DNA of 64,000 bases from Prosopocoilus inquinatus (lineage: Eukaryota > Arthropoda > Insecta > Coleoptera > Lucanidae): contig CM069872.1 of assembly GCA_036172665.1 (NCBI GenBank), positions 56,530,101 to 56,594,100 on the forward strand, written 5' to 3'. The notes beneath the pieces were generated by a model. It saw only the letters and a program-made list of their open reading frames with translations, ran no database searches and was not told where the DNA came from. A program made the translations under genes and the position numbers. This document shows positions 1 through 11,639 of this stretch, one piece after another; the first letter of the stretch is position 1, and each line of letters begins with the position of its first letter.

Positions 1-628
1 CAAAATAATTGAGGCGTGAATAAAATGCAAAACAAATCAATTCAAAATTAAAAAAAAAATAAAATGAAAGAAGAAATCTGAAATGAACAGAAAACCAAGT
101 AAAACGATCCTGTAAGCATTCTCGTCATATAATGTTAATAACAAATTAAATTAAAATAGTGACGACAGTCATTGTTGATCGCATTGTACATTTTTTCTTT
201 GTCGTTATGTGAAGACGACAAAAGTAGGCCGCCAAATGAAATTTTGGAACGTCAAATGGAAAAATTTCGCTCAATCTGGCAACCCTGAGTGCGCGTCCGT
301 GTACTGAACGCTGTCGTTGCAATCCCGTAAAAATTCCTCTCTCTGGTAATAAGCAGGGACCCATGTTTGTTACCACCTCGAGTCAAGGCCAACTCCGGAC
401 GTGGCGTGGGAGTTTTTGAACACGCTTCATTATTTGAAAACAACGTACAACACCTAAAAGTAGTGTTGCCAAATATGCCAGAAAATTCCCGTTTTTGCGG
501 CAAATTTGAATTAACGCCACGGCACACGATTTATTTCATAGTAAATTCTTGTAATCTTCTCGAAAAGGGTTTCGTTTTGTTTCCGAAACTACTTCAGATC
601 CTCGTTGCAAGCTTAAATTTTCGATAAA
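1..628. other. Non-coding, tail of an A-rich repeat element
   Basis: No convincing exon. The first ~300 bases resemble 41880-42210 inside Dicer-2 intron 3: both have an A-rich stretch with 'gtgaataaaatgcaaaac', then an 'aaaacgat' block, then 'ttgatcgca.tgta.atttttt', then 'tcaatctggcaacc'. The window therefore appears to open inside another copy of that dispersed A-rich element. The short open frames on both strands here have no protein-like features. Confidence 0.5.
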
Positions 629-734
629 TTAATTCATTTTTCTTTTCTTGCCTGGTTTGTTTTGTTTGGAAGGGATGAAGGACTTCTTCCTTCCGTGTAA
701 AGATTGGGTCATTTGTGTTGTTTTAATTTTTGAA

Positions 735-1310
735 GGAGCGGGAGAAATAAACTGTAACGTCGCTCGGCAGGACAAATGGGGCACATGGCCTTGCGAAAAC
801 AGGACGGAGGCGGAGGAGTGATTTTCGGCTGCATTTCGCAAACGAAAAAAGCAACAAACGCGTAAAGACTTGGTTATTTTAAGAGCTGGGGAAATAAACT
901 GTAACGTCGCTTGACAGGGCAAGTTCGGCATGGCATTGCGAAGGCAGGACAGAGGAGCAGTTTTCGGTTGCATTTGGCAAAACCAAAAGAACTACAAACG
1001 CGTAAAGATTTGGTCATTTGTTTTGTTTTGGTTATTTTAAGGAGCGGGAGAAATAAACTGTAACGTCACTCGGCAGGACAAGTCCGACATGGCATTGCGA
1101 AAACAGGAAAGAGGAGCGATTTTCGACTGCATCTCGCAAACCAAAAAAGCTACAAACGTGTAAAGATTTGTTTTGTTTTAATCTTAAAGAGCGAGTGAAA
1201 TAAACTGTAACGTCGCTCGGCAGGACAAATCCGGCGTGGCGTTGCGAAAACAGGACACAGGAGCGATTTTCGGCGCGGCATCTCGCAAACTAAAAAAAAA
1301 AACCTACAAA
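735..1310. repeat. Tandem repeat, ~150-bp unit, four copies
   Basis: The phrase 'aaactgtaacgtc' recurs at about 749, 896, 1055 and 1202, spacing 147-159 bp. Each copy is followed by a 'cggcaggacaa' block, 'gcgaaaacaggac', 'gagcgattttcgg' and 'gcaaac.aaaaaa'. Copies diverge by scattered substitutions and small indels. The same unit lies in reverse orientation at 3480-3800. The frames open across it are repeat artefacts. Confidence 0.85.
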
Positions 1311-2970
1311 GAGATATTGCGGGCTCGGATCAACTAAAATGAAATCGGTAAAAAGGTTCTCCGCGCAATTATATAAATAAAACAAACTATAAATTTTGAC
1401 TCTGTCTGCCAATGTAAATACGATTCACGTGTAGAGAGATTTCGCGACGCTCTTTGAGAAGAGGCGCGCATAAATAAAATTATTAACGCCGGAGTTTAAA
1501 AACGTTTCGCAGTCTAAAATTACGTGAGTTACAAACTAAAGGCAGGCGAATAACTGTGAACCCAATAAGAAATATCGATGATGGTAATAATAATAATTAT
1601 TATGATTCGTCGGCTCGGGAGGGGCGTGAGAAGCGCGGCGGGCGCGTTCAGAAAGAACCCTCGCCTCTCGCGTTCCGTTTTTCCTTTGAAGTGCAGATTG
1701 TGATTCGATATTATTTATTTTAACGGGTTCGGCTCCGCGCGGGGCACGTGCTATAAATATTACCCGTTTCAAATAGAATAACATAAATATCCTATATGTT
1801 CGTTATCCCGCCGATATATTACGAGTTTATGTGAAAAGCATTTTTGAAGTCACGGAATACGTTCCGGTTTACATCGCTCGTGTTTGGCTTGGCAGGCGGC
1901 GACGGCGTGTTTCGATTTCGGTTTTAATTTAACCCGAGCGAGCGCCGCTGGTTGTATATGTATACTACACAGGGTGTTGCGGAAAACATCGACAAAACTA
2001 GAAATCAATCGGAGGCGAAGTCTCCTATTGCTGGATGGTGGTAATCTAGTACCCTTTGATACTGTGAACATAAATATTCTACCTTTCAACCCCAGACAGA
2101 ACGTATATAAGCAAGTTTCACGTATAAGCAAGCGGTTTGGCTTCTCGTATGAGGCATGCTTTGTGTTTGTGTGTGGATATATCCCGAGTGTCTGCCAAGC
2201 TATTGATTTACCGAGAAGGTCTAGCTCTAACATAACCTCACAAAGCGATCTTTATCTCACAATCAGTCTTAGCTGAAGCAGTTTGTTGTCACATTCACTT
2301 CACAACCATGTGCATTTTCTTGTATCGGATGTCACCAGTAGGTGGTCGTGATGTGATGATGATGATGATGATAATGATGGAATTAGAAGAAGTCTCGCTC
2401 TGTTAGTAGAGTCGAGAAGTAAAAGCTTGCGCAGAATTAAATATACATAAGAAACCGTTCAAGTTTCCCGTATAAATCCCCGGGGACGAAGTGGGCAGCG
2501 AGATAGAGAGATCGAACCTCCTCCTCCTCCTCCTTCCTTCCCTCTCGCGAACGAGGGTCGCTAGGTGACAAAAATACAATTTGGATAATACGAACGCTGG
2601 AGGGAGCAGGCGTACAAGCACTCGCGGTGAAATGAATTGAATTGCGTCGCAAATTACAAGGGGGAGAGCGTCCCATTATGCGATGAAATAATACCAATTA
2701 TATACTCGTCCTCCGGTGTCTCTCGCTGTCACGTTCATTTCTCTAAGATTGCAACAGTAATTAATAGTGTACTATTAAAAAGGAGGTTTTAAAATGTATT
2801 CTTGCCAAATCGTGATATCAATCATTACGGAATCATTAGAATAGGTAACAAAAATGTCATAATCCTTAGTGAGTGTCCAGTTGACAGTTCGCTAGGTCAA
2901 GTACTCCGAAACTATTCTCTCCATAATACCAAAATATCGATATCTTACGGGCCCATGAATTTCCACAGTA
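1311..2970. other. Non-coding stretch without identified feature
   Basis: I see no exon with protein-like sequence and flanking splice sites. The stretch contains a GC-rich patch at about 1615-1680 and a trinucleotide run (tga)n near 2353-2376. The opposed open frames at 1850-2276 overlap each other on both strands and look random. Confidence 0.4.
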
Positions 2971-2974
2971 AATT

Positions 2975-3260
2975 TTTACACACCCTGTATAATTATAATA
3001 GCAATATTGTCTTCATAATGCCATAGTACGAAATTCTTCAGTATATTTGTATACACCCTGCATAATTATAATAGCACTATTGTCTTCATAATGCCAAAAC
3101 GTCGATATCTTACAGGTCGACGAATTTCAATTGTATATTTGCATACACCCTGTATAATTATAATAGCGCTATTGTCTCTACAATGACAAAATATCGAGAT
3201 CTCATAGGCCGATGATATTTCCACAAAAAAATTGTGTATACACCCTGTATAATAGCCTAA
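2975..3260. repeat. Short tandem repeat with 'acaccctgtataa' motif
   Basis: The motif 'acaccctgtataattataatag' (in part) recurs at about 2980, 3055, 3144 and 3240. Between copies lies a diverged 'attgtcttcataatgcc' and 'atcgatatctta' block. Spacing is 75-96 bp. The 'caccctgta' core is the reverse complement of the 'tacagggtg' motif scattered at 9468 and 15930-16840, so the array belongs to a widespread dispersed family. Confidence 0.7.
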
Positions 3261-3479
3261 CTGTATGATGTACGGACGGGGGTTGAAAACAAGAAACAAA
3301 GAAAGACTTATCGCAACAAACTATAACGAGGGTTAAAAAGAGATCTAAGGCCAAACTCTGCCCTTAATTAGGAAATCTTCCAAACCACAAATAAACTGTT
3401 TCTCATTCTCATCCCTTTACCAAATTCTTTTAATAAACCCAAAATTCGCGTCGCAATTTCCTTGTTTGTAGCTTTCTTT

Positions 3480-3800
3480 TTTTTTAGTTTCCGAAAATCG
3501 CTCCTCTGTCCTGTTTTCGCGACGCCGCCGGACGACGTTACAGTTTATTTTTCCTTTTGAAATTAAACCAAATTTAACGTTTTTCGTTAACCATTCTTTT
3601 ATTTTTATCTAAAAAAAAATCTGCCTTTAATTGCGAAATTTAACAAACTATGAATAAACTGTCTCATTTCGTCCCTTCGTAGTTAATCCGTGCGTCGCAA
3701 TTTCCTTGTTTACAGGCTTTTTCTGGCTTCCGAAAATCGCTCCTCTGTCCTGTTTTCGCGATGCTGCCGAGCGACGTTACAGTTCATTTCTCTTTTTGAA
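3480..3800. repeat. Two inverted copies of the 735-1310 repeat
   Basis: 'ccgaaaatcgctcctctgtc' at 3491 and again at 3730, each followed by 'ctgttttcgcga', 'gacgttacagtt' and a T-rich tail. These are the reverse complement of the four direct copies at 735-1310. Spacing here is 239 bp, so the two clusters have different unit structures. Confidence 0.8.
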
Positions 3801-3838
3801 ATGAAAACAAACAAAAAATTGCCAAATCATTACATTAA

Positions 3839-6545
3839 ACGATTTTCATAGATGCGCCAGTGTTGGAAAAATTAACAGCGCAGCGGCCAATGCTGTAAAG
3901 TTGTTCAATTCAGTCAGTAATTGGGACATTTATGCGCAAGCAGACGTTAATAGACGACAGTACAGTAGAGTTGAAAAAATTAAAACAAATTTTATTGATG
4001 CGCCGTTGTTCAAAAAAAAAAAAAAATTAACAGTGATGTGGTCCTTGCTGTAAAGTTGTTCCGTTCAGTCAGCATTAGAGACATTTATACCTAAACAGAC
4101 GTCAACATTACAGTACAACTGAAGAAATTAAAACAAAAACGAATGACCAAATTATTACGTTAAACGATTTTCATAGATGCGCCAGTGTTGAAAAAATTAA
4201 CAGCGCAGCGGCCAATGCTGTAAAGTTGTTCAATTCAGTCAGTAATTGGGACATTTATGCGCAAGCAGACGTTAATAGACGACAGTACAGTAGAGTTGAA
4301 AAAATTAAAACAAATTTTATTGATGCGCCGTTGTTCAAAAAAAAAAAAAAATTAACAGTGATGTGGTCCTTGCTGTAAAGTTGTTCCGTTCAGTCAGCAT
4401 TAGAGACATTTATACCTAAACAGACGTCAACATTACAGTACAATTGAAGAAATTAAAACAAAACGAATGACCAAATCATTACGTTAAACGATTTTCATAG
4501 ATGCGCCAGTGTTGAAAAAATTAACAGCGCAGCGGCCAATGCTGTAAAGTTGTTCAATTCAGTCAGTAATTGGGACATTTATGCGCAAGCAGACGTTAAT
4601 AGACGACAGTACAGTAGAGTTGAAAAAATTAAAACAAATTTTATTGATGCGCCGTTGTTCAAAAAAAAAAAAATTAACAGTGGTGTGGTCCTTGCTGTAA
4701 AGTTGTTCCGTTCAGTCAGCATTAGAGACATTTATACCTAAACAGACGTCGACATTACAGTACAATTGAAGAAATTAAAACAAAAACGTATGACCAAATC
4801 ATTACGTTAAACGATTTTCATAGATGCGCCAGTGTTGAAAAAATTAACAGCGCAGCGGCCAATGCTGTAAAGTTGTTCAATTCAGTCAGTAATTGGGACA
4901 TTTATGCGCAAGCAGACGTTAATAGACGACAGTACAGTAGAGTTGAAAAAATTAAAACAAATTTTATTGATGCGCCGTTGTTCAAAAAAAAAAAAAATTA
5001 ACAGTGGTGTGGTCCTTGCTGTAAAGTTGTTCCGTTCAGTCAGCATTAGAGACATTTATACCTAAACAGACGTCGACATTACAGTACAATTGAAGAAATT
5101 AAAACAAAAACGTATGACCAAATCATTACGTTAAACGATTTTCATAGATGCGCCAGTGTTGAAAAAATTAACAGCGCAGCGGCCAATGCTGTAAAGTTGT
5201 TCAATTCAGTCAGTAATTGGGACATTTATGCGCAAGCAGACGTTAATAGACGACAGTACAGTAGAGTTGAAAAAATTAAAACAAATTTTATTGATGCGCC
5301 GTTGTTCAAAAAAAAAAAAAATTAACAGTGATGTGGTCCTTGCTGTAAAGTTGTTCCGTTCAGTCAGCATTAGAGACATTTATACCTAAACAGACGTCAA
5401 CATTACAGTACAACTGAAGAAATTAAAACAAAAACGAATGACCAAATTATTACGTTAAACGATTTTCATAGATGCGCCAGTGTTGAAAAAATTAACAGCG
5501 CAGCGGCCAATGCTGTAAAGTTGTTCAATTCAGTCAGTAATTGGGACATTTATGCGCAAGCAGACGTTAATAGACGACAGTACAGTAGAGTTGAAAAAAT
5601 TAAAACAAATTTTATTGATGCGCCGTTGTTAAAAAAAAAAAAAATTAACAGTGGTGTGGTCCTTGCTGTAAAGTTGTTCCGTTCAGTCAGCATTAGAGAC
5701 ATTTATACCTAAACAGACGTCAACATTACAGTACAATTAAAGAAATTAAAACAAAACGAATGACCAAATCATTACGTTAAACGATTTTCATAGATGCGCC
5801 AGTGTTGAAAAAATTAACAGCGCAGCGGCCAATGCTGTAAAGTTGTTCAATTCAGTCAGTAATTGGGACATTTATGCGCAAGCAGACGTTAATAGACGAC
5901 AGTACAGTAGAGTTGAAAAAATTAAAACAAATTTTATTGATGCGCCGTTGTTCAAAAAAAAAAAAAAAATTAACAGTGATGTGGTCCTTGCTGTAAAGTT
6001 GTTCCGTTCAGTCAGCATTAGAGACATTTATACCTAAACAGACGTCAACATTACAGTACAACTGAAGAAATTAAAACAAAAACGAATGACCAAATTATTA
6101 CGTTAAACGATTTTCATAGATGCGCCAGTGTTGAAAAAATTAACAGCGCAGCGCCCAATGCTGTAAAGTTGTCATGTTCAGTCAGCAATAAATACATTTA
6201 TACCTAAACAGACGTCGACATTACAGTACAATTAAAGAAATTAAAACAAAACGAATAACCAAATCATTACGTTAAACGATTTTCATAGATGCGCCAGTGT
6301 TGAAAAAATTAACAGTGCAGCGGCCAATGCTGTAAAGTTGTTCAATTCAGTCAGTAATTGGGACATTTATGCGCAAGCAGACGTTAATAGACGACAGTAC
6401 AGTAGAGTTGAAAAAATTAAAACAAATTTTATTAATGCGCCGTTGTTCAAAAAAAAAAAAAAAAAATTAACAGTGGTGTGGTCCTTGCTGTAAAGTTGTT
6501 CCGTTCAGTCAGCAATAAGGGGCATTTATACGCAAACAGACGTCA
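3839..6545. repeat. Satellite-like array, dimeric ~324-bp unit, about eight copies
   Basis: The start 'acgattttcatagatgcgcc' recurs at 3839, 4164, 4488, 4811, 5135, 5459, 5781, 6107 and 6276. The spacings are 325, 324, 323, 324, 324, 322, 326 and 169. Each unit has two diverged halves of ~160 bp. Half A begins 'gatgcgccagtgttg' and carries 'tgggacatttatgcgcaagc'. Half B begins 'gatgcgccgttgttc', has a poly-A run of 10-17, then 'tagagacatttatacc'. The copy at 6107-6275 is one A-head joined to a B-tail. Copies are nearly identical apart from poly-A length. The 63-64-residue frames repeated in it are not genes. Confidence 0.95.
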
Positions 6546-6689
6546 ACAGTAGTAAGTAATTAACGCCCGGAGTTCGGCCGAAGTTCGTAGACGTCGTCCC
6601 TTCCCTCTTTTCATTCGCTAAGCACAGTCTTCCCGGCCGTGTTTATTCTGTTTCCACTTTTATTACACAACTTATGTAAACAGAAGCCG

Positions 6690-6727
6690 CCGACCTCCTC
6701 CTCCTCCTCCTCCTCCTCCTCCTCCTC
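6690..6727. repeat. (cct)n microsatellite
   Basis: A run of about twelve 'cct/ctc' trinucleotides. On the minus strand it reads as poly-Glu in a short open frame, which I do not regard as coding. Confidence 0.9.
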
Positions 6728-7136
6728 ATCCTTCTTCGGGCTCTCGGTCCAATTCAGCTCGTGTTTGAAGAGAACGAGATAAGCAAATAAGGAGCGAGAG
6801 TAATAAAATCCCATTTCTATACAAATTTCAAAGCAAAGCAAAACGTATTTCGTATGATTTCGGCCTGTCGCGAACGCAAATTCGCGTTTTAAGGGGAATT
6901 GCTTTACGTGTAGCTGATGTCGCGCCGCAAGTGCATCCTCGCTCGTATTTACACGAAATCAAAGGGAAAGGTTTGTTTATCTTATTTCGAATGCACACGG
7001 GTTATGTGCCTTCCGACAATTTCCAACAACAAAGTCCCGTGCGATCATCAAATTAAGGATGTACGGTTAATGGGAAACTCGTTTTGTGTAGTAAATCGGA
7101 GAGACATTTTGCACTAAGGAAAATAATCTTGACAAT

Positions 7137-7720
7137 CCAGAAATCGCTTTCTCCATCTTCTTTTCGCAGTTCTGAACTCGCTTTCTTTCGGACAAAACAA
7201 GATCAGAGTCTCGATTTTTTTTGTTTATTATAAGTTTTCCCATTTGAGATTAGAAAACCAAAAATCGCCTCGTCCAACTTCTTTCCGCGTTGCTGGATGC
7301 CATTACCTTTTTTTATTTTCGGACAAGGCAAGGCAAGCCTCGAGTCGCGATTGTTTTGCTTGTTATAGGTTTTCCGCTAGCCAGAAATCGCTTCATCCAT
7401 TTTCTTTTCGCTGTACTAGACTCACCCTTGCCGCCCTTACGTTTTTCTTTTTATTTTCGAACAAGGCAAGGCTCAAGTCGCGATTGTTTTGCGTGTTATA
7501 GGTTTTCCGCTAGCCAGAAATCGCTTCCTCCATCTCCTTTCCGCTGTACTAGGCTCACCCTTGCCATCCTGACGTTTTTTTCTTTTTGTTTAATTTTCGA
7601 ACAAGACAAGGTTCGAGTCGCGATTGTTTTGCTTGCTGTAGGTTTTTTCCCGGTAGCCAGAAATCGCTTTCTCCCTCCAACTTCTTTTCGTCGTGCTGCC
7701 ACGTTAATTTTTATTTTTTT
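7137..7720. repeat. Diverged tandem repeat, ~120-145-bp unit
   Basis: 'ccagaaatcgctt' or a close variant recurs at about 7137, 7256, 7380, 7514 and 7660. Each is followed by 'cttttcgc.gt.ct', a T-rich tract and 'caaggc..gagtcgcgattg', then 'ttgtttgcttgttataggtttt'-like sequence (split here by substitutions). Spacing grows from 119 to 146 bp. Diverged reverse-orientation relatives lie at about 8750-8840 and 10600-10870. The 157-residue open frame across this array is a product of the repeat. Confidence 0.75.
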
Positions 7721-8865
7721 GGGGAGGGGGATTGCGTCTTTTATGTTAAAGTCAACAATTTAGCGAATAAGAAAATACGCCGAAGACGAGTCTCGGGGCC
7801 TCCGAAAAAACAATTATCTCGTCCGCGACAACTTTGTTATCCGGAGAACGTTTAAGCGGCGGGCGGCCCTCCCACGCTTAAAATCCCCCAAATTAAACTT
7901 CAATCAAACTTAATATAAAAGTTCGCCTTTTAAAATTTCGAACAAAAATTCTATGAAAAGGAACGTCGAGAGGAAAAGCCCGTAAGCCGCCCGCCCCTCC
8001 GAGAGCAAGATAGCATCGCCGTCGAGAGCGAGAGAGTTCATCCTAAGCGTTTTAATAGTTTGAAATTATTTTAAGTGGAGTTTCGAGGCGGCGGGTCCTC
8101 CTCGCCCTGTCTTGTCTTCGGCGAGTGAAAAACATAATTTGCTTTGCTGGAAAAGTCGCAGCCGGGCGTTGATTATAACGTCGCGTCGGAGAGAAAAATG
8201 ACGTTGACATGAACGACTCGAAATAACAAAGAGAAATATGCAAGTTTTTGAATGTCTTTCTCTATGCCATGCGACATCTCTTTCCCAACCCAACAGAACA
8301 TCCGATGGATAAACGAAGTATTGCGCACGGAATATTTCAAACGACGAGGATGACACAATACACCCGATGTTCGTAAACGTTCAACACACAGACGTGTACG
8401 GGGCGGTAAAAAGTGTCAGTTTTTATTGATTCACATGCCGTGCTCGCCAACTGATCCCCGCGCCACCTCCCCCGCAGTCTTTGTCACTGTTTATCCTGTA
8501 TCTGGTACAATAATTGGTTGCGCAGTGCTCCTCACCGCCTCCACGCTTGCGATTACACAGGGTTCGCTGCTAAATTTATTGAATGCGAAGTACTCTTTAA
8601 ACTTGCATGTTATGCCCGCAAGGGTTGTTCCAGTTTCATTGCATCCATCGGTTATACGAAAATATTTCCCCTTCTTCCTTTACTTCTTCTTTTTTTTCCC
8701 CAACAATTTATTACTCCTTGTCCAAAAAAAAAAAGAAAAATCGCCGACTCAAGCCAAGTGATTTTTTGGTTCACTAATCTCAAACTGACACACCTATTAA
8801 ATAAAACAATCGCGACTCGCGTCTTGTTTTGTCTTGCAATGCTGCCAACCGACCTAGCATATTTT
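7721..8865. other. Non-coding stretch
   Basis: No exon recognised. It contains short GC-rich patches (7850-8170), a T/A-rich tract near 8670-8740 and a diverged reverse copy of the 7137-7720 repeat near 8750-8840. Confidence 0.4.
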
Positions 8866-8869
8866 TCGC

Positions 8870-9045
8870 ACGGACAGCCGAATTGATACGTCATATACGG
8901 CCAGTCCAATTCACTTAAAAACGTGTTCCAGTAAAGCAAGCCATGGAGGGTGTCAGCTAGCGCCCTCTTACACCCATTAATTAGGTGTTACCATGGTTAC
9001 AATACCGACGCTTATTTTGACAGCTTAAATATCAAGACCAAGCGA
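8870..9045 (-). mobile_element. Partial copy of a terminal-inverted-repeat element
   Basis: This stretch matches the reverse complement of the right half of the element at 45739-46062. Shared blocks in order are 'gtcatatacggcc', 'gttccagtaaagcaagccat', 'agcgccctct', 'taattaggtgttaccatgg' and 'gacgcttattttgac'. The second terminus is missing, so this is a truncated, non-autonomous copy with no coding capacity. Confidence 0.75.
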
Positions 9046-9111
9046 CATCATAACTCATAACCAAAAATTTAAATTTGACGTTATTTGACGAATAACACTT
9101 ATTAAAAGTAA

Positions 9112-9252
9112 GGACAACAGTTAAAGTGGCGTCCTATTTTTGACCTAAAATCGTGTCAGAATAACAAATAGCATTTTAGGTTACTATTTGTCATTCTGGC
9201 ACACTTTTAGGTCAAAAATAGGCCGCGCGATGACGTCACCTAAACTGTTGTC
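9112..9252. mobile_element. Palindromic MITE-like element
   Basis: A long imperfect inverted repeat. The left arm runs 'ggacaacagtt ... cctatttttgacctaaaa ... aacaaatag' and the right arm returns as 'ctatttgtcatt ... ttttaggtcaaaaatagg ... aactgttgtc'. Arms are ~60 bp with a ~15-bp loop. It fits a miniature inverted-repeat transposable element; I cannot assign a superfamily because target duplications are unclear. Confidence 0.7.
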
Positions 9253-9259
9253 AACTCGA

Positions 9260-11512
9260 TTTCGAAAGATGCTCTCTTACTGAAGAAGCCCCAAGTAGGA
9301 CCGAAATAGTTGTCCGGAGGATGCTCGGAAAATCCACTGCAACTGACTTATTGCAGTTAACTTTTTAAAGGCATCACTCTAATTAATAATTCTAATAAAA
9401 TGTGGTCCTATCACTAATTAATAATTCTAGTAAAATGTACCGTTTCGTTTTTTTTTGAATTGTACATACAGGGTGATTCGCTAGCCTGTTTTCAAACTTT
9501 GGCAAGTGTCAGTGGTCGCGATTTCATGAAAAAAACAAAAAAAAAATTCCTGCCAACTTAGGTCCCATTTTTTCAGGCGAAAGATCAATCCAACTCGAAA
9601 CACCGAAAAAAAATCAAAAGTTAAAAAATAAAGCGAAAATTGTTGTTGGTCGGAACTCTAGCTGTCATTTGTTCTCGTCTCGAATCGTGCGCTCCTCCTT
9701 TCCACAAGAAAAGAAATCGAGGATTCGGTTTAGAAAATCGAAAATCGTCTTTTTTTTTGTCTTGCCAAAGAAAATCGGAAGTTATAAAATCGACGGATTT
9801 TCCATTTTTTCTGCGCCGAAGGAAAACCGAGAAACCAAAAAGAAATTCGAGCGTTCTCTTCTAAAATCGGATTCTTCTTTCCACAAGAAAAAAATCGAGG
9901 ATTCGGTCTGAAAACCGATCGTCTTTTGTTTCGCTATCGAAAGTCATACCGTCGCGTCGATGGCTTTTTTTTTGTTTTACCAATGGAAATCATCGAAAGT
10001 AGCTTTTGTTTTCTGTGCCAAAAGAAAATCGCAAAACTTATGAAAGCAATCGTTTTTTGCTTTTCTTTTCTTCTTCAAAACAAAAGAAAATCGAAAGTTC
10101 TCGTCCAGAACAAACCATCTTTCTTCTTTTTGTTTTTTGTTTCATTTTCTTCCAAAAAAAAAAAAAAAAAAAGATCGATGGTTGCCTTCTGCGACCGATC
10201 AGTTTTTGTTTCTTCTGCTCGCTTTTCTTCTTTATTTTGCTTCTTCTATTCAGCAAAAAATACAATGACAATCCTTTTATTTAATTATTTTTTCTTCCTA
10301 AAAGAAAATCGAAAAACCTTCTTCCTAAAAAAAATTGTTGCAGATCGTTTTTGATTGCAGTGAAACCCTCAAGCAGCCTCTGTACAGCTGTTTCCGTCCT
10401 ATTTGGGGCTTCTTTAGCAGAGAGCGTAGCTCGAGATTTCCACTGCAAACCAAAAAAACTTGACCGATTTATTCCTTTTGCAATCTTAGGTCAAAAAGCG
10501 ATCGTAGGGTGTCGCTGTTTTATCTGATCGTCGTTTATTTTATTTTCATCTTCCCATGAATAAGAAGAAGAAATTTAGAAAACAAAAGAATCTCAATTCT
10601 GATATCTTCTTAGAAAAGGAAAAAAAACGGAACCACGGCAAAAACGAATTCAGAACTGCGAGAACAAGATGGAGGAAGTGATTTCTGGATACCACAAATA
10701 AAAGGACTGCGACTCAGATTTTGTCTTGTGTGGGTCAGACAAAAAAAGTTTTGTTCAGAAAAGAAAAAAAAAAAAAACAAGAATGGAACGACGGCAAAAA
10801 CGAGTTCAGGACTGCGAAAAGAAGATGGAGAAAGCGATTTCTGGCAACCTGATCTCAAACCGGAAAACCTGCAAAAAACAAAACAACGCGATTCTCTTTT
10901 TTTTAATAAAAAGGTGATAACGTACGCCTATGTTCACTTTGGTTATCATTTTCTGTCTTTAATACATGTGAAACAAATTTCCCGTTCGTTGGATCTCATT
11001 ATTCCAAGGGCGATAGAAACATTCCTTTCGTTTTAGCGCCATCTGTTGATCACCCTTCTGTTTACGTTTTGCAATTTCGTCATCCCCGGCCATTCCAAAG
11101 CCACTCTTTTTCTGCTCCTTTTTCACGCGTACAATGGGTTGGGGCATTTGGTTTTTGGCGTTACAATTTTCATTTTCCTAATTAAATATGCGGTGGTAAG
11201 GAAAGCTTAAGCTTTAATAAATAAAAAATTAGAGAACAAAGGTCACCAAGGTGGTGACATAATCCCTTTTTGTATCCGCGCGGATCTCGTTTCGCTAACT
11301 ACCATCCTCCCCGAGTTAAAAACAGCGGCTCAGAGACCTCCCCTCCTTCCAGATCGTATCGGGCGGGTTTTGATTGGGTTTTTAACTCTAATTGTAGCTT
11401 TTTGTATCTCGCTTTTAAGTACACACTTCCCTGCGTGCTGTGGAGAGGGATTAATTTACCCCCTCGGAGTCGAGTTATTATCTCAGTAAAATAATTCGGG
11501 GTGCTGTTCCGT
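9260..11512. other. Non-coding, T-rich low complexity
   Basis: No exon recognised. 'tacagggtgattc' of the dispersed family is at 9468. About 9700-10360 is a T-rich series of diverged 'gaaaatcgaaag' and 'ttctttccacaag' phrases, which makes long but meaningless Phe/Lys-rich frames. Diverged relatives of the 7137-7720 repeat occur at about 10600-10870. Confidence 0.4.
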
Positions 11513-11611
11513 CGACAGAAACATAACCTCATTTCAACGACAGAAAGATAACCTCATTCCAACGACAGAAACATAACCTCACTCCATCGACAGAAACATA
11601 ACCTCACTTAC
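11513..11611. repeat. 25-bp tandem repeat, about four copies
   Basis: 'gacagaaacataacctca' with a short variable tail ('tttcaac', 'ttccaac', 'ctccatc') repeats at about 11513, 11539, 11564 and 11589. The array is short and nearly perfect, and it abuts the larger tandem array that begins at about 11640. Confidence 0.85.
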
Positions 11612-11639
11612 CAAATATCTCTGCTGAAGAACATGCATG

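Noticed and set aside
1850..2276. Overlapping 127- and 130-residue frames on opposite strands
   Set aside because: No family features, no splice-site context, and mutual overlap on both strands is typical of chance frames.
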